A stretch of 15,850 nucleotides of DNA, taken from assembly GCA_047618505.1 (NCBI GenBank), contig JBLHLB010000057.1, positions 1-15,850 of the forward strand, read 5' to 3'. The notes under the pieces are model-generated. The model saw only the letters and a list, made by a program, of their open reading frames with translations. It did no database searches and was not told where the DNA came from. The position numbers and the translations under genes were made by a program. This document shows positions 1 to 5,992 of the stretch, piece after piece. The stretch is from JBLHLB01 sp047618505 (GTDB lineage Bacteria > Planctomycetota > UBA1135 > GCA-002686595). Each line of letters begins with the position of its first letter. Positions within the stretch are counted from its first letter, which is position 1.

Positions 1-1360
1 CCTGGAAGTGGCGTAGCACCGGAGGTGCTACGGCAATCTCAATGCCCTGCACTGCGGAGCGTCGCTCCCAAACACGGACGATGATTTCGATCACATAGTC
101 CATGTGGCTTTGGGTGTAGGTGCGACGCGGCATAGCCAGACGAACCAATTCGTGCTCCGCGGGGATCTCCTCTCCCGTTACGGGATCGGTGCGTCCAAGC
201 ATGACACTTCCAATCTCACAGGTGCGGATGCCACCCTCTAGGTATAGCTCCAGCGCAAGAGACTGTCCCGGGTACTGCGACCTGGGCAGGTGATCCAAAA
301 AGCGCGCCGCGTCGAGGAAGACCGCGTGCCCGCCCGTGGGGACAACCACGGGGATTCCGGCGGTCTCCAGGCGTTGCACGATGTAGCGAATGCTCGCAAG
401 ACGATAGGTCAAGTAGTCCTCTTGCATGACCTCAACCAGCCCCTGGGCCACGGCCTCAAGGTCACGTCCGGACATACCCCCATAGGTTGGAAATCCTTCT
501 GTCACAACCAGACGTTGGCGTAGTTCCTGGGCCAGGTCCGGATCGCGTACCGCCAGGAAGCCCCCCATGTTTGCCAGGCCATCCTTCTTGGCGCTCATGG
601 TACAGCCATCAGCCAGGTCGAAGATCTCCAGAGCCAAGGAACGCACATCACGACCCCGTAGCCCAGGGGTTCGCTCGCGCACGAGGAAGGCATTCTCCGC
701 AAAGCGGCAGGCATCCAGGTAGAACGGCACCCCGGCTTTCCGACAAAGATCGCTGACGGCCCGCAGGTTATCCAGGCTTGCCGGTTGTCCACCACCGGCG
801 TTGTTCGTGATCGTCATCATAACTAGCGGAACTTTGCCCACATGCTCCTGGAGTGCCTTCGTCAGCCGCCCCAGGTCCATGTTGCCCTTGAATGGATGGG
901 GCGCTCCCGTATCAGCGATCTCCAGACACGGTAGGTCCAGAGCGATACCCCCGGCGGCTTCGATGTTCGCCCGCGTCGTGTCGAAGTGCGTGTTGTTCGG
1001 CACGACCTGACCCTTGGACACGAGCGTTTGAAACAACAGGTGTTCGGCGGCACGACCCTGGTGCGTTGGGATGACTTGCCCAAACCCCGTCGCCGTCTTC
1101 ACCGCGTCTTCAAAGCGCTGGAAGCTGGGGGAGCCCGCATAGGTTTCATCGCCCAGCATGATCGCCGCCCACTGCGCGCTGCTCATGGCACCGGTGCCGC
1201 TATCGGTCAAGAGGTCGATCATGACCTCGTTCGCCGGTAACTGGAACAGATTGTTCTGGGCACGCTCCAGGGAGCGTTCCCGTGCGGGTCGATCCGAGAG
1301 GTGGATCGGCTCCACGCTCTTGATACGAAAAGGTTCAATGATCGGGAGGGGACGGTCCAT
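1..1360 (-). CDS. tnaA: Tryptophanase (tryptophan indole-lyase), C-terminus cut by window edge
   Basis: PLP-dependent beta-eliminating lyase that cleaves L-tryptophan to indole, pyruvate and ammonia in the cytoplasm. I translated 453 residues from ATG 1360. The frame is open to base 1 and, by comparison with E. coli TnaA (471 aa), lacks only a short tail and the stop. Family motifs seen: FRIKSVEP near the N-terminus, IDLLTDSGTGAMS (48-60), Tyr74, PTHQGR (98-103), Asp216/Arg219 in DACRFAEN, and MSAKKD with the likely PLP lysine Lys259. Three residues known to separate tryptophanase from tyrosine phenol-lyase are all of the tryptophanase type: Asp127 (FDTT; Thr in the phenol-lyase), Ile383 (CEIG; Arg in the phenol-lyase) and His451 (LRHF; Phe in the phenol-lyase). 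The start follows a modest SD (TAGAGG, 7 nt). It lies 61 nt after the hydratase gene and may be cotranscribed with it. There is no room for a TnaC-type leader. Confidence 0.93.
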   Translation of the reverse strand, partial: MDRPLPIIEPFRIKSVEPIHLSDRPARERSLERAQNNLFQLPANEVMIDLLTDSGTGAMSSAQWAAIMLGDETYAGSPSFQRFEDAVKTATGFGQVIPTHQGRAAEHLLFQTLVSKGQVVPNNTHFDTTRANIEAAGGIALDLPCLEIADTGAPHPFKGNMDLGRLTKALQEHVGKVPLVMMTITNNAGGGQPASLDNLRAVSDLCRKAGVPFYLDACRFAENAFLVRERTPGLRGRDVRSLALEIFDLADGCTMSAKKDGLANMGGFLAVRDPDLAQELRQRLVVTEGFPTYGGMSGRDLEAVAQGLVEVMQEDYLTYRLASIRYIVQRLETAGIPVVVPTGGHAVFLDAARFLDHLPRSQYPGQSLALELYLEGGIRTCEIGSVMLGRTDPVTGEEIPAEHELVRLAMPRRTYTQSHMDYVIEIIVRVWERRSAVQGIEIAVAPPVLRHFQ

Positions 1361-1387
1361 CGCAGGCCTCTACGGTCGGTTCGTTGA

Positions 1388-1403
1388 GGGCTGGGATCAG
1401 CCC
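1388..1403 (-). other. Short hairpin between hydratase gene and tnaA
   Basis: The inverted repeat GGGCTG-loop of 4-CAGCCC lies in the 61-nt gap between the hydratase stop and the tnaA start. The stem is 6 bp and GC-rich but no T-run follows, so it is not a convincing intrinsic terminator. It could be an attenuating or mRNA-processing structure, or chance. Confidence 0.3.
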
Positions 1404-1421
1404 GTGTGATTGCGCTCGGCC

Positions 1422-2216
1422 CTAGGCGTTCTTCCACGCAGGCTGGCGTTTAGCGATGCAGCTCTCGATGCCTTCCTTGGCATCATGGGTATCCATGAGC
1501 GGCCCGAGATACATGCGCTCGAGCTCTTGGATGCTGCGATCAAAACGGATCATGAAGTCACAGCGTGCGGCCCGCGTGACAAAACGAATGGAGGACGCCG
1601 AACGCGGGAGAAGATGCTCGAGGACATAGTCCTGCGCCCTAGCTTCGGGCTCCTTCGCAAGCATGTCGACGAGACCAATGCGTTGAGCTTCCTTGGCTTT
1701 GACGACACGACCGCTCAGGAGTATGTCGTCCGCATTTCCACGCCCAACGCGATCAGCAAGGATGGCGGAGGCCACAGGCGCGAAGACCCCTAGAGCGACC
1801 TCGGGCTGACCGAGTTGCGCATCAGGGTGTGCATAGACGCGTTGGCAAAAGGAAACCAATCCGAGTCCTCCGCCAAAGCAACTCCCGCGTACAGCCGCGA
1901 GGACCGGCACCCCGGAGGCGGCCATGGCGTGAAAGAGGCCGTGGTAGCTAGCAAGCATCTCCCCCGCTTGATTCTTGCGGTGCTGCTCAACACTCGACCC
2001 GAAGGAGAAGTTCGGCCCCTCAGCGCTGAGAACGATGGCCTTGAGTTTCGACTCCTTGGCCGCCAGTAGAAAGACTTCCGTCAGCTCATCGGTCATGACC
2101 TCATCGAGGACATTGTCGTCGGGATCAGAGAGAGATACCCGCCAAAGCGCGCCATCCTCCATGCGCTTGGTACGAATCTTCTTGGTGTCTTGGAGTACAG
2201 CTACGTCGGGGATCAT
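1422..2216 (-). CDS. Enoyl-CoA hydratase/isomerase family protein, cyclohexa-1,5-dienecarbonyl-CoA hydratase-like
   Basis: Crotonase-fold acyl-CoA enzyme, 264 aa from ATG 2216. The two oxyanion-hole segments are visible: GSSVEQH (73-79) and RGSCFGGGLGL (110-120). LGQPEVALGVFAP (135-147) and SASSIRFVTRAARC (206-219) resemble, from memory, the dienoyl-CoA hydratases (Dch/BamR) of anaerobic benzoyl-CoA degradation, which add water to cyclohexa-1,5-diene-1-carbonyl-CoA. The Glu in LGQPE (139) matches one crotonase catalytic glutamate. The other, normally in GGGxE, is Gly119 here. The exact substrate is therefore uncertain, and a general enoyl-CoA hydratase/isomerase role is possible. An upstream in-frame ATG at 2270 would give 282 aa, but its only purine-rich stretch is 2 nt away and the extra residues fall outside the family core; the SD before 2216 is also weak. 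It is separated from actF by a strong hairpin, so it is probably not part of the respiratory unit. Confidence 0.8.
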   Translation of the reverse strand: MIPDVAVLQDTKKIRTKRMEDGALWRVSLSDPDDNVLDEVMTDELTEVFLLAAKESKLKAIVLSAEGPNFSFGSSVEQHRKNQAGEMLASYHGLFHAMAASGVPVLAAVRGSCFGGGLGLVSFCQRVYAHPDAQLGQPEVALGVFAPVASAILADRVGRGNADDILLSGRVVKAKEAQRIGLVDMLAKEPEARAQDYVLEHLLPRSASSIRFVTRAARCDFMIRFDRSIQELERMYLGPLMDTHDAKEGIESCIAKRQPAWKNA

Positions 2217-2272
2217 CGAATTGTTTCTTGGATGTCTTGCTCGAACGGATTCAGGATAGCCATTCAGCATAG

Positions 2273-2289
2273 CCTCGCGGAAAGCGAGG
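2273..2289 (-). other. Small hairpin upstream of hydratase gene
   Basis: CCTCGC and GCGAGG form a 6-bp stem with a 5-nt loop. It sits directly next to the larger hairpin at 2291-2325 in the actF-hydratase gap. On the minus strand it follows the larger hairpin. It may be part of a tandem 3'-end structure or of the leader of the downstream gene. Confidence 0.35.
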
Positions 2290-2290
2290 G

Positions 2291-2325
2291 CGGGGATCCG
2301 CAGTGCTGTGCACTGTCGATCCCCG
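2291..2325 (-). terminator. Long near-palindromic hairpin after actF (terminator-like, no T-run)
   Basis: The arms CGGGGATC and GATCCCCG (8 bp) enclose a 2-nt internal loop, then CAGTGC/GCACTG (6 bp) with a 3-nt loop. This makes a 35-nt structure that starts 14 nt past the actF stop codon. The strength and position suggest the 3' end of the nar-act transcript. On the minus strand it is followed by CCCTCGC rather than a run of T. Classical intrinsic termination is therefore doubtful, and Rho-assisted termination or a 3'-stabilising stem is equally possible. The palindrome is nearly symmetric, so a protein-binding operator for the downstream gene cannot be excluded. Confidence 0.5.
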
Positions 2326-2339
2326 CTGGCGTGTCACGG

Positions 2340-3524
2340 CTAGCAGTGGTATTCCATGCTTTCGGCCACATCGGGCTCCGCCTGGGGAAGAAGGGGCGCC
2401 GCCGCCAGTCCCCGCAGGACAAGGAGAAAGAAGAGCGCACCGGCGCCAATGACCGGGGCGACCTCAAAGATGCTGAAGTGCGGACTGGCTCCCATCTGGG
2501 AAGGACCGACCAAGATGAACAGGTTCAGGGCTTGGCCGATCAGCATCACGTAGGCGATCTGCAGGAGATAGCGCGGTGTGCGCCGCACAAACTTGGGCAT
2601 CAGCGCGAAGAAGGGAATGCCCCAGTTCAAGGTGACGTTCACCCAAGTCAGGAGGCGCCACCCACCCTGGGAGCGGATGAAGTAGTAGGGCGTTTCCTCG
2701 GGCATGTTCGTATACCAGATCAACATGTACTGGCAGTACCAGATGTAGCCCCAGAAGAGCGCAAGGCCCATGCCGATCTTGCCCATGTCATCCAAGTGCT
2801 CCGTGCGCACGATGCCACGCAAGGGACCACGACGGAGGAGAATCGCGATGATTAGGCAGACCGCCAAGCCTGCGGAACCGAGACTCGAAAGGGTGATCAA
2901 GCCGTAGATCGTACTGAACCAGTGGGGCTCAAGGGACTTCAGCCAGTCGACGCTCGCCAGGGAGAACGTCACTGCGAAGATCGGAAGGAAAAGGACAGCG
3001 CCAAACAACAGGCGGCGTTTAGCCGCGGCGCCACCGCCCGTGTCCTGGTCCCTTGAGGCTCGAATCATGCGCTGACTCAAGAGAATCCAAAGAGTGAAGA
3101 AGACAACTAAACGCACGACGAAGAACCCAACGTTCAGGTAGCCGGACTTGCCCAAGAGCAGGGCATCGGATTCCACGACGCCTGCGTGCGACCACTCATA
3201 GAGTGTGTGCACACCGCCCAAGAGGACTAGCGCTAGCAAGCCCCCCACCGGCAAGGCCGTCGCCATGGCCTCAAGGATTCGACGCAATGCCGCTGCCCAA
3301 CGGGCGCTGGCTAGGGTCAAGATCGAGAGGAAGAAGGCACCGGCCAGGGCCATCTCCACGTAGAGCATGAAACCCATCAGGTATCCGGTCCAAGCTTCCC
3401 GCGGAGCCACAAAGAGCCCCATCAGGAAGAGCAGTCCGCCAAGGCCCGCGACTAGGCGCAGAACCCGGGTCGTGCCACTGGGAACAGAAAGGGAGGACGC
3501 AATTGAGTCAGTGGGAGTGCTCAT
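2340..3524 (-). CDS. actF: Alternative complex III subunit ActF (NrfD-like quinol-site membrane protein)
   Basis: 394-aa polytopic inner-membrane protein of the ACIII quinol:cytochrome c oxidoreductase, one of the two NrfD/PsrC-like subunits. About ten hydrophobic segments are visible, starting near residues 20-40. Recognisable ActF features are SVDWLKSLEPHWFSTIYG (191-208) and the DDMGKIG...FWGYIWYCQYMLIWYTN stretch (245-273), followed by PEETPYY. The C-terminus is soluble and acidic. The start is well fixed: AGGAGGTGA (3539-3531) lies 9 nt before ATG 3524 and overlaps the end of actE, leaving a 1-nt gap between the genes. It is the last act gene. Neither actG nor a cytochrome oxidase gene follows. 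Confidence 0.94.
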   Translation of the reverse strand: MSTPTDSIASSLSVPSGTTRVLRLVAGLGGLLFLMGLFVAPREAWTGYLMGFMLYVEMALAGAFFLSILTLASARWAAALRRILEAMATALPVGGLLALVLLGGVHTLYEWSHAGVVESDALLLGKSGYLNVGFFVVRLVVFFTLWILLSQRMIRASRDQDTGGGAAAKRRLLFGAVLFLPIFAVTFSLASVDWLKSLEPHWFSTIYGLITLSSLGSAGLAVCLIIAILLRRGPLRGIVRTEHLDDMGKIGMGLALFWGYIWYCQYMLIWYTNMPEETPYYFIRSQGGWRLLTWVNVTLNWGIPFFALMPKFVRRTPRYLLQIAYVMLIGQALNLFILVGPSQMGASPHFSIFEVAPVIGAGALFFLLVLRGLAAAPLLPQAEPDVAESMEYHC

Positions 3525-3525
3525 G

Positions 3526-4098
3526 TCAGTTCACCTCCTGGAGTTGGCGCACATAAAGGATCACTTGCCAGCGCTCCTCCCGTGTCATCTGTGCGGCATA
3601 GGAAGCCATGTTCCCCTGTCCGCGTGTGAGGATGTGGAACATCTCCCCGTCCTTCATTCCCATGGCCCGCACGGCGTGCAGGGAAGGCGGCTGGTTCATG
3701 CCATGATCGACAACAGTCCCCCGCCCATTCCCCTTGGGGTCATGGCAGAGTCCGCAGTAAACGCCGTACAGGCCGCGCCCGCTCTCCATCGCCAGCGCGT
3801 CATCGGCGGCAAATGGGTTGGCTAGTTCCGCGCCAGCGCGCAGGGCTTCCTCCGATCCGGCGGCGTAAACGAAGGGCACGCTTCCGCGCACAACAACTCC
3901 CTCGACGAGGTCCTGTTGGGTACGACCGTTGGGCATGGTCTCGTCGAGGCTGAAGGACTCGTTCGCCTTCGAGTAGACCATTTCGGTCATGAACTCGACA
4001 TTGCGCTCGCTCAGATCGGGGGTCACGATGGCGTAGAGGCAGAAGAGCATCACCATCACTGCGATGGCAACGATCCCCATTTCCTTAGGGCCTTTCAC
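3526..4098 (-). CDS. actE: Alternative complex III subunit ActE (membrane-anchored monoheme cytochrome c)
   Basis: 190 aa. An N-terminal hydrophobic segment (about 8-26) anchors a periplasmic class I-like cytochrome c domain. One heme site CGLCH is at 115-119, and Met164 in GQGNMASY is the likely distal ligand. In ACIII this cytochrome is part of, or close to, the electron exit route to the soluble electron carrier or the oxidase. The start is GTG 4098, forming a GTGA overlap with the actD stop. GGAGG lies 7 nt upstream, whereas the in-frame ATG at 4080 has no properly spaced SD. Translational coupling to actD is likely. Confidence 0.92.
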   Translation of the reverse strand: MKGPKEMGIVAIAVMVMLFCLYAIVTPDLSERNVEFMTEMVYSKANESFSLDETMPNGRTQQDLVEGVVVRGSVPFVYAAGSEEALRAGAELANPFAADDALAMESGRGLYGVYCGLCHDPKGNGRGTVVDHGMNQPPSLHAVRAMGMKDGEMFHILTRGQGNMASYAAQMTREERWQVILYVRQLQEVN

Positions 4099-4622
4099 GA
4101 TTGCGCCTCCGCTTCATGGCGTAGGTCAACGGCACCGTGGCGCAGCAGAACTTCCTCGAAGACTTCGTCCGGGAAGGATGCGTCACGCTGGGAGAGAATA
4201 AGTGCGTGACGGTCATCCGTCGTCCGCTCATACCCCGCCTGAACCCTGCGACCGGGCCAAACCTTCGAACGCAGCAATAGTGCCGCAGCCGTGGCAAGAC
4301 CCGCAAAGAGAATGGTGAGCTCGAAGGCCACCGGCATGAAGGCCGGCATGGAATCCATGGGCTTGCCACCGATGTTCAGGGGCCAGTTCACGGCCGCTGT
4401 CCAGTATTGCAGGAGGAAGCCGACGCTCACTCCAAAGATACCGGCGATGAGGGTCACCCAGGGCAAGCGCGAAGGCTTGATCCCAAGGACCGCATCCAAG
4501 CCGTGGATAGGGAAGGGCGAGATCACGTCCAGGATGGGGATCTTTCGATCACGGCATTCCTTGGCCGCGTCGAGGAGATCCCGTTGATCCTCGAAGTGTC
4601 CGATGTGAATACTTCCAGTCAT
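4095..4622 (-). CDS. actD: Alternative complex III subunit ActD (DUF3341 membrane protein)
   Basis: 175 aa, the usual size for this family. It has an N-terminal soluble domain with the conserved-looking SPFPIHGLDA (35-44) and two transmembrane segments (about 52-74 and 95-117) flanking NIGGKP. It has no cofactor motifs. In known ACIII structures ActD is a cofactor-free subunit packed against the quinol-site proteins. ATG 4622 overlaps the actC stop as ATGA, and AAAGGAG lies about 6 nt upstream, so the start is secure. Confidence 0.93.
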   Translation of the reverse strand: MTGSIHIGHFEDQRDLLDAAKECRDRKIPILDVISPFPIHGLDAVLGIKPSRLPWVTLIAGIFGVSVGFLLQYWTAAVNWPLNIGGKPMDSMPAFMPVAFELTILFAGLATAAALLLRSKVWPGRRVQAGYERTTDDRHALILSQRDASFPDEVFEEVLLRHGAVDLRHEAEAQS

Positions 4623-5992
4623 GCGACTCTCCTTTGATCTTTGTCCCGGCGTTTGCCGGGTTCGAGCACGGTCTTGATCTCGAACATCGCCAGCATCGGA
4701 AGGAAGCGGCAGAAGAGCAGAAAGAGCGTGAAGAACAGGCCGAATCCGAACGCCATCGATCCCATCTCAATCCAGGTCGGGAAGTACCCGGTCCAGCTAG
4801 AGGGCAGGAAGTCGCGGTGCAGGGACGTCACGATGATCACGAAGCGCTCGAACCACATGCCCACGTTCACGAGCAGGGAAAGCGCGAAGAGGATCGGCAA
4901 GGAATTGCGCACCTTGCGGAACCAGAGCAACTGCGGCGTGATCACGTTACAACTGAACATGATCCAGTAGGCCCCGGCAAAGGGACCCGCCATGCGGTTC
5001 TTGAAGATGAACATCTCGTAGTGGCTGCCGGAGTACCAGGCCACAAAGAGTTCCGTCATGTAGGCTAGGCCAACGATGCTGCCGGTGAAGACCAACACCT
5101 TGCAGATCGCATGGATGTGCTTCATCGTGATGTAGTTCTCAAACCGCATCACCTTGCGCGCCACGATCATCAGGGTCAGGACCATGCCAAATCCTGAGAA
5201 CACGGCGCCTATCACGAAGTAGGGCGGAAACACGGTCGCGTGCCAACCGGGGATAACCGCCGTCGCGAAGTCCATGCTGACCACGCTGTGGACGGAAACC
5301 ACCAAAGGCGCCGCCAGGGCCGCCAGCAACATGCAGGCCGTCTCGTAGCGTGACCAGGTGCGCGCCCGTCCAATGAATCCGAAGCTCAGGATGGCGAAGA
5401 CTTTCTTGCGGAAGCCCTTGGCGCGATCCCTCACTGTGGCCAAATCAGGGATCAAGCCGATGTACCAGAAGACCAGGGAGATCGTGAAGTAGGTCCCAAT
5501 CGCAAACACGTCCCAGAGCAGGGCCGAGCGAAAGTTGACCCACAGGGGACCGCGCAGGTTCGGATACGGGAAGACCCAGTAGGCCAGCCAGGGGCGACCC
5601 ATGTGAATCACCGGGAAGATCCCCGCGCAGATCACTGCGAAGATCGTCATGGCCTCCGCCGAGCGGTTGATCGACGTCCTCCATTTTTGCCGGAAGAGCA
5701 GTAGCACAGCGGAGATCAGGGTCCCCGCGTGGCCGATACCGACCCAGAAGACGAAGTTTGTGATGTCGAAGGCCCAACCGACGGTGCGGTTGATGCCCCA
5801 GGTGCCTATCCCAGTATTGATCTGATAGGCGACGGCCAGGCCGCCGATCAGGAGGGTAAACCCAGAGATCAGCATGCCCAGATACCACAGCGATGTCGGC
5901 TTGCCTTCGAGGGGCGTGCACACATCACGCGTCACATCGGCGGGGCTCTTGCCACCGGTAATCAGGGGAACATTGACGGCTGCCTCAACCAT
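4619..5992 (-). CDS. actC: Alternative complex III subunit ActC (NrfD-like quinol-oxidising membrane protein)
   Basis: 457 aa with about ten hydrophobic helices; NrfD/PsrC family. It is the ACIII subunit expected to oxidise quinol next to the Fe-S domain of ActB. HMGRPW (130-135) and an Asp in SALLWDVFAIGTYF (Asp161) lie in the region where NrfD-like proteins form the quinone pocket. The role of these residues is inferred from the family. The true start is ATG 5992: a GAGGAGG SD at 6008-6002 is 9 nt away, while the ATG at 6001 abuts the SD and an earlier start at 6013 lies upstream of it. The chosen start overlaps the actB stop by 8 nt, indicating tight coupling. Confidence 0.96.
   Translation of the reverse strand: MVEAAVNVPLITGGKSPADVTRDVCTPLEGKPTSLWYLGMLISGFTLLIGGLAVAYQINTGIGTWGINRTVGWAFDITNFVFWVGIGHAGTLISAVLLLFRQKWRTSINRSAEAMTIFAVICAGIFPVIHMGRPWLAYWVFPYPNLRGPLWVNFRSALLWDVFAIGTYFTISLVFWYIGLIPDLATVRDRAKGFRKKVFAILSFGFIGRARTWSRYETACMLLAALAAPLVVSVHSVVSMDFATAVIPGWHATVFPPYFVIGAVFSGFGMVLTLMIVARKVMRFENYITMKHIHAICKVLVFTGSIVGLAYMTELFVAWYSGSHYEMFIFKNRMAGPFAGAYWIMFSCNVITPQLLWFRKVRNSLPILFALSLLVNVGMWFERFVIIVTSLHRDFLPSSWTGYFPTWIEMGSMAFGFGLFFTLFLLFCRFLPMLAMFEIKTVLEPGKRRDKDQRRVA

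Noticed and set aside
1..1360. Tyrosine phenol-lyase as the identity of the left-end gene
   Set aside because: Thr, Arg and Phe typical of that enzyme are Asp127, Ile383 and His451 here, all of the tryptophanase type.
290..1410. Several plus-strand open frames of 60-90 aa in the leftmost 1.4 kb
   Set aside because: They lie opposite the tnaA reading frame, which aligns along its whole length with tryptophanase. The plus-strand translations are low-complexity and show no motifs.
2217..2270. Longer hydratase start at ATG 2270
   Set aside because: The purine-rich stretch is only 2 nt away and is part of a hairpin, and the 18 added residues do not fit the family. The downstream ATG also has a weak SD, so this is a preference rather than a proof.
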